From the NCBI RefSeq assembly GCF_001625215.2, contig NC_030384.2:37482390-37546389 (forward strand): a stretch of 64,000 nucleotides of DNA. The letters are read 5' to 3'. Shown here one piece after another: positions 38,669-50,900 of this stretch. Each line of letters starts with the position of its first letter. Position 1 is the stretch's first letter. The notes beneath the pieces were generated by a model that was not told where the DNA came from, searched no databases, and was given only the letters and a program-made list of their open reading frames with translations. Both the position numbers and the translations under genes were made by a program. The stretch comes from Daucus carota subsp. sativus (lineage: Eukaryota > Streptophyta > Magnoliopsida > Apiales > Apiaceae).

Positions 38669-40549
38669 ATGAAGCTATTCTGTATCCATACCCGTCACTA
38701 CAGCTCTTACATTTCTTTCAATCTCAACCCGGCCAAAACCCCATCAACAGCAACCCCAAGTGTATCTGACCTGCTCTCACTCTGCAAATCAGGTGATCTT
38801 TTTGATGCCCTTAAGCTTTTAAACTCGATTGATTCCAGAACTATACTTGTTAAACCACTTGTATATGCTTCTATATTACAAACGTGTACTAAAGTTCAGT
38901 CCCTTAAACATGGGTTGCAATTACATTGTCATGTTATTAAATCAGGGCTTGAAACAGATAGGTTTGTTGGGAATAGTTTACTTGCTCTTTACTTTAAACT
39001 GGGTTCAAATTTTGATGAAACTAGGAGGGTTTTTGATGGGCTTTATGTTAAAGATGTTGTTACTTGGACCTCGATGATTTCGGGGTATATTAAGGTGGGG
39101 AAAGCTAGAAATTCACTTGATTTGTATTGGAGAATGGTGGGGGAGGATGTTGAGCCAAATGGGTTTACTCTGTCTTCTGTGATTAAGGCGTGTTCTGAAC
39201 TCGGGGAGTTGAATTTAGGTAGAGGGTTTCATGGGGTGGTTTTTAGACGCGGGTTTGATGGGAATAATGTAATTGTCAGTGCGTTGATCGATATGTATGG
39301 GAAGAATAAACAGGCAAGTTATGCAATTAGGTTGTTTGGTGAAATGGTTGAACCGGATTGTATTTGCTGTACTTCAGTTATTTCTGCATGCACAAGAAGT
39401 GATTTGTATGAAAAGGCTTTAGGGTTTTTTTATATGACCCAAAGAAACTACCCGTTTGTCCCTGATGAGTACACATTCGGGTCTGTTTTGATGGCTTGTG
39501 GTAATTTGGGTAGAATAAAGCAAGGTAAAGAAGTACACGCCAAGGTCATTGTAGTCGGAGAGACTAATAATGTGGTTGTTGGGAGTAGTCTTGTAGACAT
39601 GTACGGGAAATGTGGATCGGTTACCAATTCTCGACTTGTTTTTGATAGGATGACTAGAAACAATGCGGTCACTTTGTCTGCTTTGCTCAATGCTTACTGT
39701 CAAAATGGTGATTTTGAAATTGTCATAGAGCTTTTTAGGGAAATGGAGGTTGATCTCTATAGCTTTGGAACTGTTCTTCGTTCTTGTGCTGGGTTGGCAG
39801 CTGTAAGACAAGCAAAAGAGGTTCATTGCCAGTATTTGAGGAGGGGTGGTTGGAGAGATATTGTAGTTGAATCAGCTCTTGTTGATGTATATTCGAAATG
39901 TGGTTGCATCGATTTTGCGTACAGGATATTTAAGAAAATGGTGTCTAGGAATCTTGTGACTTGGAACTCGATGATTTGTGGCTTGGCTCAAAATGGAAGA
40001 GGTATAGAAACACTTAAAGCGTTAAATGAAATGATCGAGGAGGGCACTACACCTGATTACATTACTTTTGTTGGAGTCCTTTTTGCTTGTAGCCATGCAG
40101 GTTTAGTTCACAAAGGGCGAAAAAATTTCAACCTAATGACTGAAAAGTATGGTATTAAGGCTGGTGTGGAACATTATAATTGCATGGTCGATCTCCTAGG
40201 GCGTGCAGGACAGATAGAAGAGGCAGAAAGCTTGCTAAACAAATCAGATCTAAGTAACGATTCTTCTCTTTGGGCAGCACTTCTCGGTGCTTGCGCCACT
40301 AGTAGAAATTCCACAGCCGCTGAACGTATTGCCAAGAAGATGATGGAATTGGAACCAAACAACCATTTGAGCTATGTGCTACTAGCTAATGTTTATAGGG
40401 ATTCTGGTCGGTGGAGTGATGCTGATAAGATTAGAAAGCTAATGCAAGATCGAGGTGTGAAGAAGATAATGCCTGGGAAGAGTTGGATTGATATTCAGGG
40501 AAGCTTGAGTTTGTCTTCTGATAAGGCCTATGTGAAATTCCCTGGATAA
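38669..40549 (+). CDS. PLS-class pentatricopeptide repeat protein, E subtype
   Basis: A single intronless frame of 626 aa, as usual for plant PPR genes. The first 25 residues are basic and hydroxylated without acidic residues, as in mitochondrial or plastid targeting peptides. P, L and S repeats run from about residue 60 to 530, with typical motifs such as VTWTSMISGYIKVGKA, SALIDMYGKNKQAS and VTWNSMICGLAQNGRG. E motifs follow at about 532-605 (LWAALLGACATSRN, YVLLANVYRDSGRWSDADKI). The chain ends soon after GKSWIDIQ, so the E+ and DYW cytidine-deaminase parts are absent. PLS proteins bind organellar RNA at defined bases, usually for C-to-U editing, where E-type members recruit a separate deaminase. 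The closest protein I recall is Arabidopsis At1g03540. The target RNA is unknown. Confidence 0.93.
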   Translation: MKLFCIHTRHYSSYISFNLNPAKTPSTATPSVSDLLSLCKSGDLFDALKLLNSIDSRTILVKPLVYASILQTCTKVQSLKHGLQLHCHVIKSGLETDRFVGNSLLALYFKLGSNFDETRRVFDGLYVKDVVTWTSMISGYIKVGKARNSLDLYWRMVGEDVEPNGFTLSSVIKACSELGELNLGRGFHGVVFRRGFDGNNVIVSALIDMYGKNKQASYAIRLFGEMVEPDCICCTSVISACTRSDLYEKALGFFYMTQRNYPFVPDEYTFGSVLMACGNLGRIKQGKEVHAKVIVVGETNNVVVGSSLVDMYGKCGSVTNSRLVFDRMTRNNAVTLSALLNAYCQNGDFEIVIELFREMEVDLYSFGTVLRSCAGLAAVRQAKEVHCQYLRRGGWRDIVVESALVDVYSKCGCIDFAYRIFKKMVSRNLVTWNSMICGLAQNGRGIETLKALNEMIEEGTTPDYITFVGVLFACSHAGLVHKGRKNFNLMTEKYGIKAGVEHYNCMVDLLGRAGQIEEAESLLNKSDLSNDSSLWAALLGACATSRNSTAAERIAKKMMELEPNNHLSYVLLANVYRDSGRWSDADKIRKLMQDRGVKKIMPGKSWIDIQGSLSLSSDKAYVKFPG

Positions 40550-41990
40550 GGTTCCATGCAGAAATTCTTGATAAGATACTATAGTTATATTTGCATGGGA
40601 TAATTGTGTTCTTTAATCATGATAAGTATCATCTCTTGACCAATGGGGAAAGTTGGTAATGTATGGTGAAATTATCATTTTTTATTTCGACATACCTACT
40701 TTGTGATAAGAATTTAAGCTTTTGGTTCATTGTAGGCCCTGTGATTGTGCTTCTTGGCATGTCTACTTCATGTTAGGTGTTCAGGAGGTTGTGACAGGCA
40801 TCTTTGTCGTGCCATGAGGTATAAATGTCATTTGAATTCTAAGTTCATTGATGGTTGGAAAATATATCGTAACGATGATATTGCCATGTAATGTTTTTTG
40901 TTGAAGTTTCTCAATGTTTGATCTTTTTTGTTGTGAATCACACTTCAGAAAAAAAAGATTACAGTAATATACAATTAAGATGGAGATCTAATGTTAATAA
41001 ACATTCAGCCATGAATGTATTTTGGTGGCTGAGAACTTGGAATGTGAGCTTGTTCTAGTTTCAGATGCGATTGATGTTTCTTGGTTGTTCTCTCTTTTAG
41101 CTAACGAATGATGCTAGAAAATTTTATTAATTCTTGACTCTTATCTGTTATGCACTATTGTCTTTTAAGAGGATAGATGTTATAGCAAGTACCATGATTG
41201 TAGGAGCAAGTTCTGTGGCTTGGATATTCACATTCTTATATGTGTGAGATCTTTCCTTGTTGATACTTCCTAACACATTATGAACACGAAGAGCACTCTT
41301 TATAACAGAATAACAGAGTTGATCCTATGCATACTAGATATTGAGAATCTATAGGATGGAAGTAGAATAGATACTATCATCTTTGCCTTCCCCAGACCGT
41401 TCTCCCACCTAAACAGCAACAAATCCTTACTATGTATCCGTCAAAAAATATCCCTTCCTTTTCCTAACTGACTGTTTCTTCCCAGAGTTCCGTATGCAAT
41501 TTATATACTTAGACACCATGACCACCACACGTCTTGACCATTCATGATGCAATAGCCCATCATATATACTTCCAACCTGTCATTCAAAATTTAACCTACT
41601 ACTGTTTAATTTTTGGCTCTTATTCTCTGTTAGTGCAAGAGAATCTATAGGACCAACTGAGTGCTACAAGTGAGGGTTCCTGTGCATGTCCGAGCCCCGA
41701 GGAAGTCAGAGGAACAAACATCAACATATTCTTACCAAGGATTTAGGATCGTGAAAGTGGACTTTTTCTAAAAGGTCGTGATTGACAATTAAGGGGAGCG
41801 ATATATAATTTATTGAGGTCTGGGATGGTAGACATAACAAACTAGGTCTGATAACATATATGCTCTAAAGGAAGGTTGGGGATATGAGAAATATAAACGT
41901 AAGCAACCAAGCATGCTTGTAGTACCCCTATCTTGATAGCTTAATTGTTGTAGTCAGAGTTGTTTTTATCGTTGTAACTGATACTTGTAT
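40550..41990. other. Downstream flank of the PPR gene
   Basis: The first few hundred bases are probably 3' UTR. I see no conserved coding region, clear inverted repeat or LTR in the rest. Confidence 0.4.
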
Positions 41991-42029
41991 ATCAGTTATG
42001 CAGTTGGGTGCCAGTTCATACTCTTTGCA

Positions 42030-43262
42030 AACATGGAGAGACGTACATATCCTCGAGCTCCTGCAAAAGTACGTGTTTTATGTTTATTTTGTTATAATTT
42101 TTCCGCGGCCTAACATGGATAATTTAATAATGTTTTCTTAGTGTTTTTTTAATTGCACAGGTATATGGCATCAAGAATCAACTAAGGCGTTTGTAGAAAG
42201 ATGAGTGGGAAAAATTAAAGGAAATGGACAGATTTTGAAGATGAAAAGCTAGTTGAAGTTTTAATCAACTTGTGAGTACACGAAATTCCACTCAAATAAA
42301 TTCTCTAATCAAGACACTAAAAAAGGATTTCACTCTTATGTCTGATATCCATACCAAACTAACAGTCCGGGCCTCCGGGGTTTGGATGGAACTCGGAAGA
42401 CCATGTTGGTAAGGCACCAAGAGATATCTTGTGTCCTTGCATCTTCAGGTATGTCGGGATGATTCTTAGTTCCTAGCTGCTGGTTGGTGTTATTACTAGT
42501 TATTAATGTTATGTATCGTAACAAAGTTTTTGTTTTAAATTTATATGTAGTTAGTAATTTTATGTTTAATGTTATGCAGTGTTTTTGAATCCAATTGCTG
42601 TGACTGCATTTTAGTTGAAGAAAAAAGGCTGTACATCATGGCAGCAGTTAGTAATCCTGCAATACTTGACTACAATCTGGTTAGTATGGTCAGCAGTTGA
42701 ACTGTTGAAGTCGGCTATATCTGTTTTCTCTTCTCTTGTGTGCAAGTGTGGTAGGAGTCCCAACCAAGACAGAGAAGGGAAAACTTGATGATGATAAATA
42801 CATGTCATGATATTTAATCTAGAATTTATGTTGAATCGAGAAGCTTAGTACATAGTCTTTTGGCTAATCAGATTACAATTGTCGGATTCAATCTCGACGG
42901 CTGTCGCAGGAAAATGACTTCAACATTATTTTTGTTATTCTAGTTTGTTGCTACATGTCTGTCCTGCTTTCATCTTTTGCCAGTCTGGTATACTAGCAGC
43001 TGGCTCTCTGTATTGGTTAATATTACATGACTGAAGTTTTGAATTGATTTTTCTTACTAATGAAATTAATTATTGGTTACAGATTATGACTTTTCCTTCA
43101 TGAGTCTGTGTTGCAGGTTCATCCAGAGCAGCTAAATGTCAGAGTACTGCTATGCAATGGTTCTAAGAACTCTCTATTTTCTTTACAGAAGATGGAGCAA
43201 CCGGGAATCTGGCTAAAAATCTTGTTGATGTTGTAGAACTTAATACGGAAGCTGCTATTTAA
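42030..43262 (+). pseudogene. Decayed MYB/SANT-like domain gene (transposon-related type)
   Basis: Beginning at an ATG at 42202, the frame reads MSGKN, then a stop, then RKWTDFEDEKLVEVLINL. This is the start of the plant MYB/SANT-like domain found in Harbinger-associated and related nuclear proteins. Farther on, 42315-42375 reads KTLKKDFTLMSDIHTKL, like the middle of the same domain, and 43190-43260 reads GNLAKNLVDVVELNTEAAI, like the later part of such proteins. The pieces are separated by stops and non-coding sequence, so no intact product is possible. Exact limits are uncertain. Confidence 0.5.
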
Positions 43263-43606
43263 ATGTCCCTGCAGGAGGACATGCAACCAAGCACACATCG
43301 AGACTGAGTCAACAAGCAAGAAAATTAAAGAGAAACATACATTCTTTGTTGGAGGCTGTCTTTGCTTTCAGACAGAATTGCTATTTAATTTGAGGCTTCC
43401 ACGAAGTTGCTCATTGCATAAGAAGATATGAGCCTATGAGGGATAAAAAGAAGCAATCAATGAAGAACTTTAAAAAATTCTAGAACTTAAAGTATTGCAA
43501 AATCTTCAAGTTTCAAAAATAGCATTATACTGTTTTTTTGCTGCACCTGCCTGAGGGAAAGAGTATTGTTTATATCTTTAGTTTTTCTTTTAAACATTTA
43601 ATTTTA

Positions 43607-44044
43607 GGCTGTGTTCACTTGGATTGAATGTAATGAAGGGAGAATGAGATGAATTTTGTACTCTAAAATGGTTTTGATCAGAGAAAATGTATATAATTTT
43701 CATTACTTCGATCATTCCATTTTTACTATTTAAAGAGAATGTATATAATTTTCATTCTTTCTATCATTTCATTCCTACTATTTTAATTATAATTCTTCAA
43801 TCATTCCATTTCTACTATTTTAAAGAGAATGTATATAATTTTCATTCCTTCTATCATTCTATTCCTACTATTTTAATTATAATTCTTTGTAAGGCTATAA
43901 GTCATATTTGTCAAAAAAAAAAAATGTAATTCTAACCAACATATTTTGGAATGAAACCTCATTTCATTTCTACGTCATGTTTCCTTATCATCGTTCTCAC
44001 AAGGAATTTAAATACATTAACATTCCATCTAAGTGAACACAGTC
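43607..44044. mobile_element. Harbinger-type MITE B with internal tandem repeats
   Basis: A 438-bp element with ends GGCTGTGTTCACTTGGAT and ATCTAAGTGAACACAGTC, and TTA on both sides (43604-43606, 44045-44047). Inside, a unit containing AGAATGTATATAATTTTCATTC is repeated about three times between 43680 and 43890. Confidence 0.72.
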
Positions 44045-44047
44045 TTA

Positions 44048-44955
44048 ATATCAAGTATGAAAATATGCCATCTACTTGCTTATGTTGGATTTTATTTTAT
44101 TTTTTTGAAAATGAGTATCTGTTAATTTATTTTTAATTTGTAATGTTACACAAAGTACCTTTATATAACTTTCAAAACTGAAAAATTCATATATCATAAA
44201 TAAATCCCCAGAAGTTATATAAAAGAAGCACATTCTGTTTATTCAATAATTAAACTACTCCTTGGTCAGGTGATTAAGAAAAAGAAAGAGAAAATATCCA
44301 TTTGATATTAGGGTTTTTATTTTATAAAAATTACCACTCTCTTTGGCTCTTTTAATTTTGGATTTCCTCAAAATTTCTCATAATTCATATTTTAAACTAA
44401 TTATTAACAAAAACATATTTTCGTCAAAAAAGACAAAAAACAAAAACATATTAGAATTAGAATTTAATTAATGAAGAAAAATATACTGAAATTTGGATAG
44501 AGTTAATTTAATTTAATTTAATGTAAAAAAGATTGCAAAGCATATATATATGGGGCGCATCGGAAAAAAACCTAGCACGCACACATTACCGTTCTTCAGT
44601 ACTTCTTTCTTGGTCGCTGCCCATTCTCAATCTGTAACGCATAAGCCCTAAATTTCACATCCTTTAATCGTTGATTTATTTCTCTCATCTTCTTCGGTTA
44701 GTTTCGTTCTTTTTGTTTCCAGATTTTATTTGCAATTTCATCTTCTATTATCTCAATATTTGTTCATATCTCTGTCTAATTAGTTTATTTCATCTGTATG
44801 TATTTCATATTATCTGATGTGTACTGATTTGTAACTGTTATGCTTAAAACTTTGTGTGTATGTGGCTAGGTCTGGCTAGTTTGTTTATTTTGTGATTTTG
44901 ATTTGTTGATTAGGGCTTGGGATTGATTGTTATTTGTCGAAATTACGGAGGACTG
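44048..44955 (+). promoter_or_regulatory. Promoter and 5' leader of eIF5B with a probable leader intron
   Basis: A TATA-like CATATATATATGG lies at 44541-44553. The sequence then becomes richer in C and T, with a telo-box-like AAGCCCTAAA near 44643, common upstream of plant translation genes. The best splice pair gives a leader intron of 44697-44913 (TTCG/GTTAGT to GTTGATTAG). This is inferred from splice signals and from the absence of an upstream ATG start in frame that fits the protein family. Confidence 0.5.
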
Positions 44956-47900
44956 ATGGGTCGAAAGAAGCCTGTCAGGGGTGAGGAGGATGGACTTGGC
45001 GGGGAGGGTAAGTCGAAGAAGAAGTCGGTTAGGATTGATGATGATGAGTATTCTATTGGAATGGAAACGGAGGAGCCGGTGGCTGAGGTGAAGCAGAATG
45101 CGCCTGGTGGGAAGGGGAAGAAGAAGAAGTCGAAGAATGCTCGGGGGAAGGGTGTTGATGACGATGACGAGGATGATTATGTTTTGAAAGATGATGGGGA
45201 TGATGTTGGGAGGAAGGCGAATTCGAAAAAGAGTGGGAGTAATAGTAGTAGTATGTTTAGTAGTTCAGCGTTTGGGTTACTAGGGGAGGATGATGAGGAT
45301 GAAGATGGTAATGAGCAGGATGGTGATGGTGTTTCTACTGAGGAGGATGTTGGTACGTCGTTGGCGTTTAAGGGGAAGAAGAAATCGTCAAAGTCAAAAA
45401 AGAGTAGTGGGTTTAGTGGTTCATCAGCTTTTGATGCACTTGGTGGCGATGAGGATGATGATGGGGATGTTATAGATGATTCTGGGGTTGAGCAAAAATC
45501 TGATAATGATGATGAGCCGGTTATTAAGTTGACAGGGAAGAAGAAACCGTCAAAATCAAAGAAGAAAGGCAGTGCTGCTGGCTTTGATATACTTGATGAA
45601 GATGAGAATGAGGAAAGTAAGGATGATGATGAAGATGTAGCATCCATTTCCTTCTCTGGTAAGAAGAAGAAATCTTCAAAATCAACAAAGAAGAGTAATA
45701 ATTCATATCTTGATGAAGACAACGGTGAAGATCTTTCTGTCTCAGAATCTGGTGCTGATGCTGGCACAGTTAATGATGATATTAGTGCTCTTGATGAAGA
45801 TGCATCTGCTGTAATCTTTTCTGGTAAAAAGAAGTCTTCGAAAAAGAAGGGTAACACGGGCTTTACACAGCTGGAGGCTGAGCAATCTGAGGAAGTTCCC
45901 GGTGAAGAAAAGCCTGCTACAGGTGTTAGCGATGGAAGGTCTGATGATAGCAAAAGTAAAGACACTAGTGATAATGTAGTGTTAACGTCGAAAAACAAGA
46001 AGAAGAAGAAGAAAGGGGGTAGGACTGCACAGGAAGAAGATGACCTTGATAAGATTCTAGCAGAGCTTGGTGAAGTCCCACCTCCTTCTAAGCCTGATAC
46101 TGCTCCTCAACAAGAGGAAAAAGCCCCAATTCAAGCTGAACCATCTCTGGCTGTAGATACTTCAGTTGAAAAGGAGGCTGGTGAAGACACTATGGAATCT
46201 GCTGCTGCAAAGAAGAAGAAAAAGAAAAAAGAGAAGGAAAAGGAGAAAAAGGCTGCTGTAGCAGCTGCTGGGCCCTCTGTGGAAGAGAAACAGGAAGAAA
46301 CAAAGAATAAACTAGCAGACAAGAAGAAAGTCCCAAAACATGTCAGGGAGATGCAAGAGAGAGTTGCCAAGCAAAAGGCAGAGGCAGAGCGTAAGCAAAG
46401 GGAAGAAGAGGAGAGGTTAAGGAAGGAAGAAGAAGAGAGACTAAGGCAAGAAGAAGCGGAAAGACAAGCAGAAGAGAAAAAAAGATTAAAAAAGGAGAGA
46501 GAAAAGGAAAAACTTCAGAAGAAGAAACAAGAAGGCAAGCTCTTAACAGGGAAGCAGAAAGAAGAAGCCCGTCGGCTGGAGGCAATGAGGAACCAAATAC
46601 TTGCTAATGCTGGAGGTTTGCCTCTCACTACTTCTGACACTGCTAGTACCTCGAAACGGCCCAAGTATCAAACAAAGAAGTCAAAGCAACATTCCCAAGT
46701 AAATGGTGCTTCTTCTTCCAAGACTAATGAAATAACAGAAGCAGATGAAAAACAGGAAGTTATGTCTGGTTTTGACTCCACTGAAACTGACAAGGTGGAA
46801 GAGACAAACCTAATTGACGCTGAGGAGAAATCTGAAGTTGCTGATGTGGTTGAAGAGGATGGCACAGAGGAAGATGACGAAGAATGGGATGCAAAGAGTT
46901 GGGATGACGATAATCTTAAGCTTCTCGGTAAAAGTGCATTTGCTGATGAAGAGGCCGACTTAGAACCCGAAATTGTGGTAAAAAAAGATACAAAAAGTTC
47001 ACAGACTGCCACTCGTAATGCCAAACCAACAGTACCACCAGAGAAAGTGGTCCCTAATGCTCCAGTCAAATCCCAGGATACTAATAAAAGCTTGCCAATG
47101 GGCGATGTTCCAGCCAAAAAGAAACAGAAAGATATAGTTGAGAAGAAAGAAGCACAAAAAGCAGATGGTGAAAATCTCCGGTCCCCAATCTGCTGTATCA
47201 TGGGTCATGTTGATACTGGAAAGACCAAGCTGCTTGATTGCATCCGAGGCACTAATGTTCAGGAAGGCGAAGCTGGAGGAATTACGCAGCAAATTGGTGC
47301 TACATACTTTCCCGCTGAAAACCTACGGGATAGGACCAAAGAACTAAAAGCTGATGCAAAACTAAAAGTTCCAGGCCTGTTGGTTATTGATACCCCTGGA
47401 CACGAGTCATTTACAAATTTGCGTTCTCGGGGATCTGGATTATGTGATATTGCCATTTTAGTTGTTGACATAATGCATGGATTGGAACCACAGACCATAG
47501 AATCACTAAATTTGTTGAGAATGAGGAATACAGAGTTCATTGTTGCCTTGAATAAGGTGAGATACACTGCAGTTTTACATTTAAGCATTTTTCATAATAA
47601 CTTCTTCGAGAAATACACCTTTTTAACTTCACAATTTCACAATGTGCAGGTGGATAGATTGTATGGGTGGAAAACTTGTCGCAATTCACCTATTGTGAAA
47701 GCAATAAAGCAACAGAGTAAAGATGTTTTAAATGAATATAATAGGAGGGCTATTGAGGTCATATATTATCTACTTCCTTTGTAAATATTCATTGGGCAGG
47801 CAAGTCTAGTTACACTATTTTTTTTTTTGGCAACTTCAGATTATTACACAGTTTAAGGAGCAAGGACTTAATACTGAGCTGTACTATAAAAACAAAGAAA

Positions 47901-50900
47901 TGGGGGAGACCTTCAGTATTGTACCTACAAGTGCCATCAGGTTTTTGAACTGTACATATATACTTGTGAACCTTGTTATATGTCTGACTTTTAGAATGTG
48001 TGGAGTAGCTTTTGTGATGTAATCTGTTTTTGATAAAAAACAGTGGTGAAGGTATCCCCGATCTGCTTTTGCTGCTAGTGCAATGGTCTCAAAAGACTAT
48101 GGTTGAAAAACTTACATACAGTGATGTAGTGCAGGTAACTTTCTTCGTTCGTTTCTGCTCAGTTCTTAAAAGATTTGAACTGCTCATGTCTGAGATTGTT
48201 TTGGATTGTTTTGTCAGTGCACCGTTTTGGAGGTTAAGGTCATTGAAGGTCATGGAACTACAATTGATGTGGTGTTGGTCAATGGTGTCCTTCATGAAGG
48301 TGACCAGATTGTTGTCTGCGGTATGCAGGTAATTAACTTATATTGTAGTTGTATGTAGTTAAGTTTTAAAGTCAATGATGGATACCAGGGAACTAAATGT
48401 GGATTCTTTTATAGGGACCTATTGTTACGACAATACGAGCTTTATTGACTCCTCATCCAATGAAGGAGCTTCGTGTTAAGGTGAGTTATCTCTTGATTAT
48501 TTTTTGTATGAGTTTCAGTGACTGTTGTCTTTTCCCTCCTGCTAAGTTTCTCAGTAGTCTTTTAAAAGGCTATTTTTGGATTCTTATGTCATTGATCTGG
48601 AAATCAGAAATTCATCGAATTCATCGAAAATGCTTATGTTACTGTTTTGATGATCTCCCTGTTCAATGTTTTGCATGCCTTTCCCGCTGATTAAATGTGA
48701 TGTCTCTGTCACATGTCATTGTGCCTTTCATGCTGACTACATGTGATGCCTCGGTCACATGTTACTGCGAAATAAAAAAGAGAAGGAAACAGAAATTGAT
48801 TGGTGAAGAATTCAGCTTCCACTAGAAGGATTTAGTTGTAGTGAAACTGTTAAGCTGAAGTTTGTGCTGTTTCGGTTTTTAAGATCAGTAAAAACTAAAT
48901 GCTTCATTATAAAGAACAAAAATTGGCTTATATGTTTTACCTCTAATAATAACTTGTGGTTGGGATCTGGGGAAGATCTATATTTTGATTTTTGAATGAA
49001 ATTATGATGCTAATTGATTTCTGACTGTCCAGGCCCTTTCCTTTTCCACTGTAAAAACTATAATTGTATTAACCTCTTACAAGTTACAAGTACTGCATCA
49101 ACTTGGTCACATTCTGAGGTTGTAGCACATTTGCTTGCATAGGGTGCAGAGATCGAATTGCAGGACTTTAGACAACCAAAGAGAAGACGGTAGATGAATA
49201 GTGAAAATATATAATTTGGTTAATTAAAGTCTTGCAGTTTTTTTTTTAATTTATGAGAAGTCTTACACTTATCTGGCTCCCTAATTGATTGCTGTGGTTT
49301 GACATTAGCATAGGAACGTGGTTCACTCACTTTCGGAAATCAGTAGAATAGAGTGTTATACGGAGTAACTAATTAAACTAATTGTCTTAATTATTTTTTT
49401 TACTGTCATTTTGAATTGATATGTTTAATTGTGTTATATATAAAATATAAAATGCTTTGCGTTTTCTGATTACAGGGTACTTTCCTTCACCACAAAGAAA
49501 TCAAGGCTGCCCAGGGTATCAAGATTACTGCACAGGTAGGATTTAGGAAAAATAGCCCCAACCTTTTTGTGCTTAATTTTTATTTATGATTTTTTTCTCT
49601 GATGGATTTAGAAGATGTTAGATCAAGTAGGCTGTATAGAGTCTTGTTTTAGTAAGCTTTTTTTTTTCCCGCTTTGTCCTGTTGTGTAAGTGCTCTCTCC
49701 AAGGCACTTTTTCTTCTGTTTCATCCGTATTTTATTATTTGTATGTGTACGTGTGTAGTCCTGTCTTGTATACAAGTATCGATGTCTTTTTCGAGAAACA
49801 GTAATTATGTTGTTTAGTCAGTTTCATATATGAATTGTCTTTGTGAAGGTCACTGTGAGTTCACTTGTAAATAATATTTTATGCAGGGCCTTGAGCATGC
49901 AATTGCCGGCACCGGTCTTTATGTGGTTGGGCCTGATGATGATTTGGAAGTAGTGAAGGAGTCAACCATGGAGGATATGAAGTCGGTGATGAACAGAATT
50001 GATAAAACTGGTGAAGGGGTTTATGTTCAAGCGTCTACTCTTGGTTCTTTAGAAGCATTGCTTGAGTTCTTGAAGACCCCTGCAGTGAACATACCTGTGA
50101 GTGGTATAGGCATAGGTCCTGTCCACAAGAAGGATGTCATGAAGGCCAGTGTGATGCTTGAGAAGAAGAAAGAGTACGCGACCATCTTAGCATTTGATGT
50201 TAAAGTGACACAAGAAGCCCGGGACCTTGCGGAGGAGTATGGTGTGAAAGTATTTATTGCTGATATCATTTATCACTTGTTCGATCAGTTCAAGGCTTAC
50301 ATTGATACTTTTAAGGAAGAAAAGAAGAAGGAAGCTGCTGATGAGGCAGTATTTCCGTGTGTGCTTAAAATTATGCCAAACTGCGTGTTTAACAAGAAGG
50401 ACCCAATTATTCTAGGTGTTGATGTTCTTGAAGGAATCGCTAAGGTACACGAATTTTTTGTTAATTGTTATAATTATGATAGGATCCTTTTTCTTAGTTA
50501 CTGTCTAATGAGTATATTGAAGTGTATAAAGGTGTAAAATGAAACATTTTCTCGTGGTTTCTTAAAATGGTGTCAGTGTCACATAAATTAGTGAATTAAT
50601 GATCGTAGAAATGCAGTTCTACAAAAAATAGATTCATGCCTATGTTAAGTTGCTGTCTTATTTCAATCTCAATATGAAATTCTTTTAGTGGTAAACATGT
50701 CTTTAATTCATTTAAACAATATTTGTGCAGGTTGGGACTCCAATATGTATTCCCCAGAAGGATTTTATTGACATTGGTCGGATAGCTTCCATTGAAAACA
50801 ACCACAAGCCAGTTGATACTGCAAAGAAAGGAAGTAAGGTGGCTATAAAGGTACCAAACCTGGAACCGTGCTCGTGGATCTGATGTTTTCTTGTTTCGGG

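Noticed and set aside
43687..43929. 80-codon frame with a repeated Asn-Phe-His-Ser-Phe-Tyr-His phrase
   Set aside because: It lies inside Harbinger-type MITE B and reflects the internal tandem repeat there.
45177..45998. 273-codon open frame on the - strand, Ser/Phe/Asp-rich
   Set aside because: It is the exact antisense of the Lys/Asp/Glu-rich N-terminus of eIF5B; low-complexity codons such as GAT and AAG give open reverse frames by chance. The same holds for 46131-46585 and 46668-47201.
47557..47784. Continuation of the long eIF5B frame through the intron to a stop at 47782-47784
   Set aside because: The peptide after NK does not match the family until the splice to VDRLYGWK; consensus donor and acceptor are present, so this is intron retention at most.
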